Shown in pieces: positions 1 through 8,538 of a DNA stretch of 64,000 nt (positions are counted from its first letter, which is position 1; each line of letters opens with the position of its first letter). The stretch spans positions 310,001 to 374,000 of the forward strand of contig NZ_JAFFZS010000001.1 of NCBI RefSeq assembly GCF_016921115.1. The letters are read 5' to 3'. The stretch is from Streptomyces actuosus (lineage in GTDB: Bacteria; Actinomycetota; Actinomycetes; Streptomycetales; Streptomycetaceae). The notes beneath the pieces were generated by a model. The model did no database searches and was not told the origin of the DNA. It saw only the letters and a program-made list of their open reading frames with translations. Both the position numbers and the translations under genes were made by a program.

Positions 1-633
1 GCGGGGCACCGGGGCCAGGGTGCTGTGGCCGAGCAGGTCCTGCAACGACCGGACGTCGCTCAGTACCCGGGGCGTGTCGAAGGCCAGGAGATAGAAGCCC
101 ACGGCGTTGATCGAGGCGACCAGCACGACGCCTCCGGTCAGCACGAGCACGGTCCGGCGCACCGGCATGCGGCGCCAGCCCGTCCAGGCGGCCAGCGGCA
201 GCAGGACCAGTCCGGCCGCCACAGCGGTCTCCCACGCGCCGTAGCGTGCCCAGCCCACCGCCAGCTTCCGGCCGACCTCCAGGGTGAGCCGGTCGTGTTC
301 CCCGGACCGCAGCAGGCCGGCCACCTCGGCGTCCTCCTGGATGTGGGTCAGTTCCAGCCGGGGCCGGATCGGACCGTCGAAGAGGGGCCGGGTGGGGATC
401 CGCTGACCGAACAGGTCGAGCTGCCCGGGACCGGAAAGGCTCCACTTCAACGGCGCGGCGCCCACCCGCATGGTCTGCCCGGCCGCCGACACCGATTGCA
501 GCGGAGTGATCTGCACGGCCAGCGCGATCGCCGCCAGCGCCAGGGCCAGGAGCCCGAGGACGTAGGCGGCGGCGACCGCCAGCCTGCGCCGTAGATCTCC
601 GGGTTCTCCTCGCAGCGGCCCCGTCCACCTCAC
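1..633 (-). CDS. Membrane protein of unknown function, partial (C-terminus outside the window)
   Basis: This reading frame enters from the left edge, so only about the first 211 residues are visible. The GTG start at 633 follows a GGGAG ribosome site. A transmembrane helix lies at about residues 18-41 (rich in Ala and Leu), then an extracytoplasmic-looking stretch (about 45-130), then two further hydrophobic segments at about 135-155 and 162-185. This suggests an integral membrane protein with a periplasm-facing loop. I do not recognise the family with certainty; a membrane-anchored metallophosphoesterase is possible but its catalytic part would lie outside the window. It is divergent from the Rieske gene, sharing a 278-base intergenic region. 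Confidence 0.6.
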   Translation of the reverse strand, partial: MRWTGPLRGEPGDLRRRLAVAAAYVLGLLALALAAIALAVQITPLQSVSAAGQTMRVGAAPLKWSLSGPGQLDLFGQRIPTRPLFDGPIRPRLELTHIQEDAEVAGLLRSGEHDRLTLEVGRKLAVGWARYGAWETAVAAGLVLLPLAAWTGWRRMPVRRTVLVLTGGVVLVASINAVGFYLLAFDTPRVLSDVRSLQDLLGHSTLAPVPR

Positions 634-911
634 CTTCGGCTCCCGTCGCTCGGCCCGTCCCGGGGCACGGCCGTCACCACCGGCCCCTGGTATGCATCAT
701 CCGCCCACATCACCGTCCACGGCGCGCGCCCCGCACGGCGGCGTACGCCGGACACCACCGGCGCGCTCACCCCTCCAGGCGCGGACAGAGGGACAGCAGG
801 GCACCCGTCCGCCACGATGGAAGGGTCGGCCCCCGTCGCACCGGCCGACCGGTGCCGCCCGGCGTGACGCATGCCTGCCCATGCCCGTATCCCCCCTCAC
901 AAGGGAGAGGT

Positions 912-2123
912 ATGACCCAGACCGACCCCGACGGGACCAGCAACGGCCATCGCCCGGAACGACGGGAGCGCGGCCCCGGCGTCGCCGACCTCAGGCGGGT
1001 CGGGGTGCACCCCGATTTCTGGTACCCGGTCGCGCTGTCCCGGAACGTCCGCGGCGGACGGGTGATCGCGGCCGCGTTCGCCGGTGAGCGCATCGCCCTG
1101 TACCGCGGCCGGAGCGGTGCCGTGCACGCGCTGGAGGACCGGTGCGCCCACCGCCAGGTCCCGTTGAGCATGGGCGTCGTGGAAGGCGACACGCTCCGTT
1201 GCTGCTACCACGCCTGGGCCTACCGCGGCGACGGACGCATCTCGCAGATCCCCTACCTGTCCAAGGGCGACGCCCGGCCGCCCCGGGGCGTGCGCGGCTA
1301 CCCCGTCCGCGAGGCCTACGGCATGGTGTTCGTCTTCCCCGGCGACCCGGAGAAGGCGGCGGCGACCGCGCTGCCCGACCTGCCCGCCTTCGGCTCACCG
1401 CGCTACCGGACCATGACGTTCTCCCGGACGGTCCACTGCCACTACTCGTTCATGCACGAGAACCTGCTCGACATGAACCACCAGTTCCTGCATCGCGGCG
1501 TCGTCGGCAAGCTCCACCCCGAGCTGCTGGAGTACCGGACGAGCCCGCAGTCGGTGGAAGCGCGGTACCTGTTCACCCACACCGGGGGGAAGCGGAACCG
1601 CGGCGCCGGACTGCTGGCGTCCGAAGGCCTCACCGGCCGCGACAGCGCGGACGTCATGACCATCCGCACGGAGTACCCCTACCAGACCCTGGACCTCGTC
1701 CCGGAGCAGGCCGAGCGCCCGGCCTTCCGCCTCTGGGTCGCGTACGTGCCGGAGGACGCCGAGCAGCGCCGGTGCCACGCGTACGGCCTCCTCATGATCG
1801 AGAAGCCGCGGTTCGCGGGCGCCCTGCACCTGGCGTGGCCCCTCATCAGGCGCTTCACGGAGCGGGTGTTCGCCGAGGACCGCATGGCCGTCGAGGCGGA
1901 GCAGCGGGCGTGGGACGAGCAGGGCGAGGACCGCAACCACGAGGTCTTCCCGCTGATCCTGGACGTGCGCGAAGTCCTTCGCTCCAACGGCGTCCCGATC
2001 CGCCCCCGGGCGGCCGCCTGCGGCCCGTTCCCCGGCGTCGACGGCGTGGCGCCGCGCCACGCGTCCGCGGGAGCGGCCGCCCCCACCGGTGTCGAGGCCT
2101 CCGCCGAGCCGCCGGACGGGTGA
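912..2123 (+). CDS. Rieske [2Fe-2S] aromatic ring-hydroxylating-type oxygenase
   Basis: A 403-residue protein. The N-terminal Rieske domain (about residues 33-140) binds a [2Fe-2S] cluster with the pattern Cys-x-His (C78, H80) and Cys-x2-His (C97, H100). The catalytic domain carries the mononuclear iron site DxxHxxxH (about D187, H190, H194). This layout is that of the PaO/VanA-like terminal oxygenases, which use electrons from a separate reductase to hydroxylate or demethylate aromatic or other substrates; the substrate cannot be read from the sequence. The ATG at 912 follows GGGAGAGG at good spacing. No reductase or ferredoxin gene is adjacent, so it probably borrows electrons from elsewhere. 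The last 30 residues are low-complexity Ala/Pro/Gly. Confidence 0.85.
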   Translation: MTQTDPDGTSNGHRPERRERGPGVADLRRVGVHPDFWYPVALSRNVRGGRVIAAAFAGERIALYRGRSGAVHALEDRCAHRQVPLSMGVVEGDTLRCCYHAWAYRGDGRISQIPYLSKGDARPPRGVRGYPVREAYGMVFVFPGDPEKAAATALPDLPAFGSPRYRTMTFSRTVHCHYSFMHENLLDMNHQFLHRGVVGKLHPELLEYRTSPQSVEARYLFTHTGGKRNRGAGLLASEGLTGRDSADVMTIRTEYPYQTLDLVPEQAERPAFRLWVAYVPEDAEQRRCHAYGLLMIEKPRFAGALHLAWPLIRRFTERVFAEDRMAVEAEQRAWDEQGEDRNHEVFPLILDVREVLRSNGVPIRPRAAACGPFPGVDGVAPRHASAGAAAPTGVEASAEPPDG

Positions 2124-2269
2124 CCACCGGACGCGGAGCCGCGCCGCACGCGGCACAGGTGCACGCGGTACGGCCGGCTTGCACCGGCCGCGGCGGGCGG
2201 CGTCCCGCGGCCGTCACCGCTGGCGGCAGGACGCCCCCGGTACGCGCGAGGTGGAGCGGCGTCGCGCTC

Positions 2270-3073
2270 CTACTCCTCCGGTTCCCATGCCTGGAGCAGG
2301 TCGAACAGCCGCCGGTCGCCGTCGAGTTCCAGCGAGTCCAGCGGAACACGGCCGTACAGGGCGAGGACCAGCTCACCGGCTGTGCCCCGGACGGAGGCGT
2401 CGGCCGGGCCCGGGTCCTCGCCGGGAGCGGCGGTGGACACGGTGCCGGCCGCGGGGAGACGGGTGACCCGAGCGCCCTCGGCGGAGACCGAGAGGCGCCA
2501 GGAGCGGCCGTCGGTGGCGTGGAAGCCGACGGTCGCGGGATCGTGCGGCCAGGGACTCGTCGTGCAGCAGGTGGACAGGAACTCGTCGATGCCGTCGAAC
2601 GCCACCTCGTCCGGCAGCGGTTGCGGGAGTCCCAGGGTGAGGTGGGCGTCGTAGGTGTGCACCGCGATCTCCTGCAGTTGGTGCCGGGCGACGGCACCGG
2701 CCGTCCGCGGTGACTGCGAGGTCCCCCACCACGTCCAGCAGCCGCGGTCCGGACCGGACTCCCGCAGTGCGCCGAGCAGGTGCTCCGTCGACTCGGCCAG
2801 CCAGGCCGACAGGGCCTCGCGCTCTCGGGGCGCGGCGGGCGTGTCCTCGCCTCCGGCCTCGGGCGGAGGCGCGCCAGCAGGCCCCGCTGCGACGGTCGCG
2901 GCCCAGAAACGGCGCACCTCGCCCAGATGGTGCACCAGGTCGAGCAGCGTCCACTCGGGGCAGGTCGGCACCTGGACGTCGAGGCTGGGTGCCGCGGTGA
3001 CCGCGTCGCGGAACGCGATCGACCGTTCCTCGATCAGCCGCAGCAGGGCAGGGAAGTCAAGGGCGTTCTCCAC
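2270..3073 (-). CDS. Maleylpyruvate isomerase family mycothiol-dependent enzyme (DinB-like)
   Basis: A 267-residue member of the actinobacterial DinB-like/MDMPI family, cytoplasmic thiol-S-transferase-type enzymes that use mycothiol. The N-terminal four-helix bundle carries the usual metal-binding histidines: the HH of LVHHLGEVRRFWA near residue 48 and the HxxxH region around HTYDAHL near residue 147. A C-terminal MDMPI domain follows (about residues 165-260). The substrate is not predictable. The start is a GTG at 3073 with no good ribosome site; a CTGTCC-17-GATACA promoter-like pair on the minus strand ends about 8 bases before it, so the mRNA may be nearly leaderless. It converges on the Rieske gene. 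Confidence 0.8.
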   Translation of the reverse strand: MENALDFPALLRLIEERSIAFRDAVTAAPSLDVQVPTCPEWTLLDLVHHLGEVRRFWAATVAAGPAGAPPPEAGGEDTPAAPREREALSAWLAESTEHLLGALRESGPDRGCWTWWGTSQSPRTAGAVARHQLQEIAVHTYDAHLTLGLPQPLPDEVAFDGIDEFLSTCCTTSPWPHDPATVGFHATDGRSWRLSVSAEGARVTRLPAAGTVSTAAPGEDPGPADASVRGTAGELVLALYGRVPLDSLELDGDRRLFDLLQAWEPEE

Positions 3074-3491
3074 CCCGGCTGTGTATCACCGGGCTCCGGT
3101 CACAGGACAGCGATTTTCACCGCCGCCGTGGCGGACGCGGAGCGGGCCCCGGCGACCCGAGTCGGTACAGGGGCAGAGGAACGAACGCTCGTCGCGGCAG
3201 GCACGGCCCGTGGGGGCACCGTGTCACGCCCCGTTCACGACGACACCCGTCGCGTCGGCTCCGTCCGCGTGCCCCGAAGGACTGCCGGCGGCGTACCCGC
3301 GCCCTTCGACGTCGCGGCCCGGCTCCCCACGGCGCCCGCGCCGACGTCCCCCCGCGGGGCATCGAGAGGCGGGGCGGTCCCGCCGTGACCGTGCGGTGGG
3401 ACCGGGCCCGTGGCGGCACGGCGTGTTTGCGCCGCCGCTCGGGGGTGACCCCGGCTGGGAGAGGCCGCACCCTGACGGAGGAGTTCCCGCC
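3074..3491. other. Gene-free stretch (418 bases)
   Basis: Divergent intergenic region between the mycothiol-dependent-type enzyme and the retropepsin-like lipoprotein. It must hold both promoters. The only specific elements I see are the GATACA-like element just upstream of 3073 and the GGAGG ribosome site at about 3478 of the lipoprotein. The open frames crossing it on the minus strand are low-complexity shadows. Confidence 0.5.
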
Positions 3492-4055
3492 ATGGCCCGG
3501 TCCGCCCGTACCGCCCGCGCCTTCGGCACCAGGTCCGCAGGCCGTGCCGCACGGCTGATGGCCCCGTGGCTGGCGACGCTGCTCCTGGCGGGCTGCTTCG
3601 TCGACACGGGGGGCGCGTCGGGCGGCTCGGCGAGCCCGTCGTCCACGACGCAGGGACGACAGGTCCGGCTCACGGTCGTGGAGAGCGACGGGCAGGTCCT
3701 GGCGTTCGTGCCGGTGACCATCGACGGGCAGGGCCCCTTCCGGTTCGTGCTGGACACCGGTGCCGCCTCCAGCGTCGTCACCACCGACGTCGCGCGGTCG
3801 CTGGACCTGCCCCGTACGGGCGAGCGCCGGCTCGTCACCGGCGTCGTCGGCACGGAGAGGGTGCCTGTGGTGACGATCGACGACTGGAAGATCGACAAGG
3901 TCGCTCTCGACCCCGCCGACGCCGCGGTCGTCACCCTGCAGAACTCCGGGAGCGACCCGAACATCCAGGGGCTGCTCGGCTCCGACGTGCTGAGCCGGTT
4001 CGGGCAGATCTCCCTGGACTACGACCACGAGCTCCTGCGGCTGCCGTCCGGCTGA
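3492..4055 (+). CDS. Retropepsin-like aspartic protease, predicted lipoprotein
   Basis: A 187-residue protein with an Arg-rich N-terminus, a hydrophobic segment and a lipobox (LLAGC, lipidated Cys near residue 35), so it is predicted to be exported and anchored to the outer face of the membrane. After a Ser/Gly linker there is one retropepsin-type domain: the catalytic motif LDTGAASSVV (Asp near residue 88) and, near the C-terminus, the second family hallmark GLLGSDVLSRFG followed by a DY strand. Single-domain enzymes of this family act as homodimers; whether this one is an active protease is inference. GGAGG precedes the ATG. Confidence 0.75.
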   Translation: MARSARTARAFGTRSAGRAARLMAPWLATLLLAGCFVDTGGASGGSASPSSTTQGRQVRLTVVESDGQVLAFVPVTIDGQGPFRFVLDTGAASSVVTTDVARSLDLPRTGERRLVTGVVGTERVPVVTIDDWKIDKVALDPADAAVVTLQNSGSDPNIQGLLGSDVLSRFGQISLDYDHELLRLPSG

Positions 4056-4287
4056 CCCCCCGCTGCCGCCGCAGCCCGGCGCACCCCGCGGACTCCCTGC
4101 CGGTCGGCCGGTGCCTGACACGGGGGCCGCAGGCGGCCGGGGGCCCCGGCAGCCCGGTGCCGACCGGCGGCGCCCGGTCCCCGGCCGTTCCCTGCCGCCG
4201 ACGGCAGCACGACGACGGCAGGCGGGTGAGCGGCCGGTCCCGTGGAACCCGGAGCCCAGTGGCGGAAGGGAAAGAGGCGTATCCGCG

Positions 4288-5427
4288 GTGAAGGCGACCT
4301 TCTCGCTCGGACACGTGGCCGGCATCCGGATCGGGGTCCACTGGAGCGCCCTGGTCATCACCGTCGTGGTCGCCGTCGGGCTCACGGACCGGCTCCCCGG
4401 CGCCCTGCCGGGGAGCCCGGCCTGGGAGTACTGGCTCATCGGCGCACTGAGCGCGGTGGCCTTCGTGCTGTCGCTGCTGGTCCACGAGCTCAGCCACGCG
4501 CTCGTGGCACGCCGCAACGGTGTGACCGTGGACGACATCACCCTGTGGCTCCTGGGAGGCATCGCCCGGCTGCGGGGCGAGGCTCCGACCCCCGCCGTCG
4601 AGACCCGGATCGCCGCGGTCGGCCCGCTGGTCAGCCTGCTGCTCGGCGGTCTCTTCGCGGCCCTGGCGGCAGTACTCGACACCCGGGCCCCGGGAGCACT
4701 CGCCGTCGACGCGCTCGCGTCCCTCGCGGGCCTCAACGTGCTCCTGGCCGTCTTCAACGCGCTGCCCGCCGCCCCGCTGGACGGCGGGCGGTTGCTGCGG
4801 GCGCTGGTGTGGCGCAGGACGGGCAGCCCGCTGCGCGGGACCGCGGCGGCGATCCGCGCCGGACGGGCGCTGGGATGGGTCCTGATCGGCGCCGGGCTGC
4901 TGCTCTTCGTGGTCGGTGCGTTCTTCAGCGGCTTCTGGCTCGCCGTCGTCGGCTGGTTCCTCGTCGCGATGGCCGGTGCGGAGGCCGGCCCGGCGCGGAC
5001 GCGGAGGCTGCTGAGCGGGGTACCTGTGCGTCAGGCGATGACGCCCGACCCCGTCACCGTGCCGGCCTCCCTCACCGTGGCCCGGTTCCTCGCGGCGCCC
5101 GAGTTCCGCCACCGGCACTCCGCCTTCCCCGTCGTGGACGAGGAACTGCGCCCCGTGGGGCTGGTGCGGACGGCGACCGCGGCCGACGCCCCGAGCACGC
5201 GGCGGGACCTGCCCGTCACCTCGGTGATGATCCCGATCGACGAGATCCCCACCCCGCACCCCGACGATCCGTTGACGGGCCTGCCGGCCGCGCTGGACGG
5301 CAGCCCGGCGCACCGCGCCCTGGTCGTGGAGGACGGCCGGCTCGCGGGCATGGTCACTCCCTCGGACATCAGCCGGGTCTCCTCCTGGCTGGCGTCCTCG
5401 GCCCCATGGCGCCACCGGGCCTTCTGA
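4288..5427 (+). CDS. Site-2 protease family zinc metalloprotease (M50) with CBS domains
   Basis: A 379-residue integral membrane protease. The zinc-binding motif HELSH lies in a transmembrane helix at residues 66-70, and the second conserved motif NxxPxxPLDGG lies near residue 165 (Asp as third ligand). Four to six membrane segments are visible up to about residue 235. Two CBS repeats follow (about 250-375), the regulatory nucleotide-binding module of the SpoIVFB/Rip3-like subgroup. Such enzymes cleave membrane-embedded substrates such as anti-sigma factors; the target here is unknown. The GTG at 4288 follows AAAGAGG. It lies downstream of the aspartic-protease-like lipoprotein on the same strand, 232 bases away. 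Confidence 0.85.
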   Translation: MKATFSLGHVAGIRIGVHWSALVITVVVAVGLTDRLPGALPGSPAWEYWLIGALSAVAFVLSLLVHELSHALVARRNGVTVDDITLWLLGGIARLRGEAPTPAVETRIAAVGPLVSLLLGGLFAALAAVLDTRAPGALAVDALASLAGLNVLLAVFNALPAAPLDGGRLLRALVWRRTGSPLRGTAAAIRAGRALGWVLIGAGLLLFVVGAFFSGFWLAVVGWFLVAMAGAEAGPARTRRLLSGVPVRQAMTPDPVTVPASLTVARFLAAPEFRHRHSAFPVVDEELRPVGLVRTATAADAPSTRRDLPVTSVMIPIDEIPTPHPDDPLTGLPAALDGSPAHRALVVEDGRLAGMVTPSDISRVSSWLASSAPWRHRAF

Positions 5428-5503
5428 ACCCCCACGACCTGGGCTTCGTCTCCCCCCGCGGGGAGAGGGAGCGGTACGGACAGGACGGACGAGGGGTGTC
5501 CGG

Positions 5504-6211
5504 TCAGACGACGGTCTCGGGCCGCGCCGGATCGAGGTGGTGCACGGCGGTGCGGTCGGCGTGCGGGGCGAGCAGGCCTCGCAGTTCACCCGCCGCCGCG
5601 TCGAGAAGGTGCCCGTCGCGGGAGGCGATGACGGTTTCGAGCAGGAACAGGACGCGGGTGGAGTCCTCGGTGACACGCGTGCGGTGGGCGTCGCGGTGGT
5701 TCCAGTGGCGCGTGAGGACACCGGTCGTGTCGCTGTAGACGATCTCGCCGATCCCGGGAGTCTCGACGGTGCCGGGCTCGCCGAGCGGGGTGAAGGACTC
5801 GGTACCGTCCGCGCGGTGGATGACGACGTCGCCGGTGACCCGGTCCAGGTCGAAGGCGCCGGCGGGCAGGGCGTGGCGAACGGAGACGGCGTTGTACGAG
5901 TCGACGGCCGGGTTGATACGGGGCAGGGTGCCCTTCTTGGCCATCCGGCGGCCGAGCGCGTCGACGCTGGGGCGGACGCGGCGGGGGTTGGTCCCGAAGG
6001 AACGATAGGCGGAGTGCCACGCCTCGATCCGCGGGTCGGTCTCGTCGGCCGGCTGCCAACTGCCCTCCGCCAGGCACCGTTCCAGGTCCGCCAGGGCGGC
6101 AGCGGTGTGCGGCCAGGGTTCGCGGCCGCGCAGCCCGGTGGCGGTGACCAGGGCGATCAGCGTGTCGGGGAAGGCGTCGGCGACGGCCGGCGCGAGGCTG
6201 AGGGCGGGCAT
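5504..6211 (-). CDS. B3/B4 tRNA-binding (editing-like) domain protein
   Basis: A 235-residue protein dominated by a B3/B4 domain, the fold of the editing region of the phenylalanyl-tRNA synthetase beta chain. Recognisable pieces are AWHSAYRSFGTNPRR near residue 64, RINPAVDSYNAVSVRHALPAG near residue 100, and IVYSDTTGVLTRHWNHRDAHRT near residue 162, all typical of stand-alone B3/B4 proteins. Such proteins are thought to act in tRNA quality control, but this is not established for this branch. The ATG at 6211 is preceded by GGAG. A hexanucleotide tandem repeat lies in its leader. Confidence 0.75.
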   Translation of the reverse strand: MPALSLAPAVADAFPDTLIALVTATGLRGREPWPHTAAALADLERCLAEGSWQPADETDPRIEAWHSAYRSFGTNPRRVRPSVDALGRRMAKKGTLPRINPAVDSYNAVSVRHALPAGAFDLDRVTGDVVIHRADGTESFTPLGEPGTVETPGIGEIVYSDTTGVLTRHWNHRDAHRTRVTEDSTRVLFLLETVIASRDGHLLDAAAGELRGLLAPHADRTAVHHLDPARPETVV

Positions 6212-6236
6212 GGGCGGGACTCCGTTTCCGGTCGGC

Positions 6237-6260
6237 GGGTGCGGGTGCGGGTGCGAGTGC
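6237..6260. repeat. Hexanucleotide tandem repeat GGGTGC x4 (last copy imperfect)
   Basis: Three exact GGGTGC units followed by GAGTGC. It lies 26-49 bases upstream of the start of the B3/B4-domain gene (minus strand), that is, in its promoter or leader. The remainder of the 273-base gap up to 6484 shows nothing else. Confidence 0.7.
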
Positions 6261-6484
6261 CGAGAGTACGTCCGAGCCGGATCGTGATCCCGGACCCCCT
6301 CGCACAGCGCCTTGACCCACGTCCGTGTCCCGGGCCCCGGAGGCGGCGCGGCGGCAGGCCCCGTCCGGCCGTCGGGCGGCCGGACTCCGGTCGCCGGATC
6401 AGCTTCGGGGCCGCAGCGGGACAGGAACGGCGTCGGCCGGAGCAGCCGCGGACCGGCCGTGAAGTCGCCGGTCGGCCGGACGTC

Positions 6485-8233
6485 CTAGAGGTCCAGGACG
6501 GCTTCCGTGACCGGTTCGCTGCAACAGACGAGGACGGTGCCGGCTTCGGGGGGCTGGAGGGGTGGTGTGGTGTACGTGACGGCGCCGGACACGAGAGGGG
6601 TGATGCAGGTGTGGCAGACGCCGGTGCGACAGGCCCAGCGGGTGGGGACGTCACAGGCCTCGGCCAGTTCGAGGAGTGAGCCGTGAGCCGGTGACCAGGG
6701 GGTGGTGATGCCGCTCCGGGCGAAGGTGACGAGGGGGCCGGTGCCCTGGGGTCCCGGGGGTTGGTGCGGCCGTGTCACGGCGGCGGGTGCGACGCCGGGG
6801 TTGATGGCGGGCAGGGCGCTGAACCGTTCTGTACGGATCTGCTCGGGGCGCAGGCCCTGATCGCGCAGGAGGCCCCCGAGGTCGTCCATGAAGGCGAGGG
6901 GCCCGCAGAGGTAGGCGTCGGCGTCGGCGGGGATGCGCATCGCCCGGACCGATGTCGCCGTCGGGCGGCCCCGGGTGATGTGGGGCTCGTCGGGACGTGG
7001 GGTCTCGGAGGTGTAGTAGATGTGCTCATGTGCGTGGGGGAGCTGCGCAAGAAGTGCGTGGGTCTCCCCCGCGAAGGCGTGGTGGGCGCGGTCGTGGGCC
7101 GTGTGGATCCACCAGACGGGGCGTGGGTCCCGTGTGGCGGCGAGTCGGTGCAGCATGGCGAGCAGGGGCGTGGCACCGATCCCCGCGGAGACGAGGGCGA
7201 TCGGCCGGGTGCTCTCCTCGAGCACGAACGTTCCGTGGGGGCCGGCGATGTCGACGAGGTCCCCGGGGCGCAGCGCGGTGTGGATCCGGCTGCTGACCTT
7301 TCCGTGGGGCTCGTGCTTGACGCTGATGCGGTAGCCGCCGGCGGTGGGTACGGAGGACAGGGAGTAGGAGCGTACTGCCGGGGCGGCCTCGCCGACGGCG
7401 AGGCGGAGGGCGAGGTTCTGGCCGGGGAGGGCCTCGGGCAGGGGTGTGCCGTCGATGGTGTCGAGGTGGATCGACGAGACGGTGGGGGTCTCGGGGACGA
7501 TGCGGGCGACGCGCATCGGTTTGAAGCCCGGCCATGCCGGTTCCGGCCCCGGCTGCTGGGTGCCGGGCCGTCCCGGTTCCTGTACGGGCAGGCGGGCGGC
7601 GGCGAGTTCGCGGAAGGACTGCTGCCATCCGGGGCTGAGGGCGGGGATGTTCAGTGCCTTGCGCAGCTTCGCGGGGTCGCCGTCGGGGAGGTAGAGCAGG
7701 GCGTCGGCCTCGGCGACGCTGAGCCCTTCCGGGCCCTTGCGGGTCAGGACGATCGCGTCGCCGGCCCGGACCCGCCCCTCGGTGATCACGCGCAGGTAGA
7801 AGCCGGGGCGGTGGTGGGCGACCAGGAGGGAGGCCATGGTGGGTTCGCCCAGGCGCATGCCGACGCGGTAGCAGGTGACGCGGGGCTGGGTGACCTCGAA
7901 TTCGGCCTCGCCGATGCGGTACCGGTCGCCGATGCACACCTCGTCGTCGGGCAGGCCGTCGACGGTGAAGTTCTCCCCGAAGATCCCGAAACTCAGGTCG
8001 TCGCGGCCCAGCTGCTTCCGCCAGTACCGGTAGGACTGCAGCTGGTAGACGAGGACGGCTCGGATCTCGCCGCCGTGCCCGGCCAGATCCCCTTGACCGT
8101 CGCCCTCGACGTTCAGCCGCCCGACCAGGCGCGGACCCTGGACGGGGGACTTCCAGATTCCGGTGTGGACGGTCCTGCCCTGCCAGGGGACGTCCTTGGG
8201 CATTCCCACGTTGACGGACAGCAGCGTCGCCAT
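6485..8233 (-). CDS. MOSC domain - FAD/NAD(P)H ferredoxin reductase - [2Fe-2S] ferredoxin fusion
   Basis: A 582-residue three-part protein. Residues 1-210 form a MOSC domain with YiiM-like features (GENFTVDGLPDDEVCIGD; the conserved Cys in QPRVTCYRVGMRLG), which in relatives handles a molybdenum-cofactor sulfide or N-hydroxylated substrates. Residues about 240-470 are an FAD- and NAD(P)-binding reductase module (RSYSLSS for FAD, SAGIGATPLLAML for the nucleotide, YLCGPLAFM). Residues about 490-582 are a plant-type ferredoxin with CRTGVCHTC plus a distal Cys as cluster ligands. The fusion suggests electron flow NAD(P)H-FAD-[2Fe-2S]-MOSC-bound substrate. The ATG at 8233 has a strong AGGAGG site. 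A heptanucleotide repeat sits in its leader. Confidence 0.85.
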   Translation of the reverse strand: MATLLSVNVGMPKDVPWQGRTVHTGIWKSPVQGPRLVGRLNVEGDGQGDLAGHGGEIRAVLVYQLQSYRYWRKQLGRDDLSFGIFGENFTVDGLPDDEVCIGDRYRIGEAEFEVTQPRVTCYRVGMRLGEPTMASLLVAHHRPGFYLRVITEGRVRAGDAIVLTRKGPEGLSVAEADALLYLPDGDPAKLRKALNIPALSPGWQQSFRELAAARLPVQEPGRPGTQQPGPEPAWPGFKPMRVARIVPETPTVSSIHLDTIDGTPLPEALPGQNLALRLAVGEAAPAVRSYSLSSVPTAGGYRISVKHEPHGKVSSRIHTALRPGDLVDIAGPHGTFVLEESTRPIALVSAGIGATPLLAMLHRLAATRDPRPVWWIHTAHDRAHHAFAGETHALLAQLPHAHEHIYYTSETPRPDEPHITRGRPTATSVRAMRIPADADAYLCGPLAFMDDLGGLLRDQGLRPEQIRTERFSALPAINPGVAPAAVTRPHQPPGPQGTGPLVTFARSGITTPWSPAHGSLLELAEACDVPTRWACRTGVCHTCITPLVSGAVTYTTPPLQPPEAGTVLVCCSEPVTEAVLDL

Positions 8234-8278
8234 TGCGGACCTCCTGCGGGACGGTCGGCCGGGGGCAGCCCCTCATGG

Positions 8279-8313
8279 CTCTGTGCTCTGTGCTCTGTGC
8301 TCTGTGCTCTGTG
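8279..8313. repeat. Heptanucleotide tandem repeat (CTCTGTG)x5
   Basis: Five perfect, uninterrupted copies of CTCTGTG (35 bases), 46-80 bases upstream of the start codon of the MOSC-reductase fusion. Its local GC is far below that of the surroundings. Perfect heptamers in a promoter/leader position are candidates for slippage that alters promoter spacing. The rest of the 305-base gap (8234-8538) contains only the pirin terminator. Confidence 0.9.
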
Positions 8314-8444
8314 ACTGAGCCTAGTTCTGCGCGGGCACCGGCGCATTCCGTGATCACGAAGCGGGGCGGAGGTGCGGCAGGAGCGCCGCCACAGGTGCCC
8401 GCAGTCATCCGGCCCCCGGGGACGCCGGTACGGCGAACGCGCAT

Positions 8445-8486
8445 GCGGCCCCGCCCGGCCGCACGCGGGCGGCCGGGCGGGGCCGC
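8445..8486 (-). terminator. Strong hairpin, terminator of the pirin gene
   Basis: A perfect 17-base-pair inverted repeat (left arm 8445-8461, right arm 8470-8486) with an 8-base loop, 53 bases downstream of the pirin stop codon. There is no U-tract, as is usual for Streptomyces terminators. Confidence 0.8.
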
Positions 8487-8538
8487 TTCCGGACGGCACG
8501 TCACCCGGGCGGCACGGATGATCAGTTGTTCCCCCCGG

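Noticed and set aside
25..594. 189-codon plus-strand frame at the left edge
   Set aside because: The opposite strand encodes a protein with clear transmembrane helices and a ribosome site; the plus frame is Gln/Gly/His-rich noise.
912..2123. Rieske protein considered as the hydrogenase electron-transfer partner HhyE
   Set aside because: It carries the mononuclear iron motif and length of a terminal oxygenase and is 24 kb from the hydrogenase genes.
8279..8313. Heptamer array considered as a CRISPR-like or transposon-end repeat
   Set aside because: There are no spacers between units, and no inverted copies or transposase nearby; it is a simple tandem repeat.
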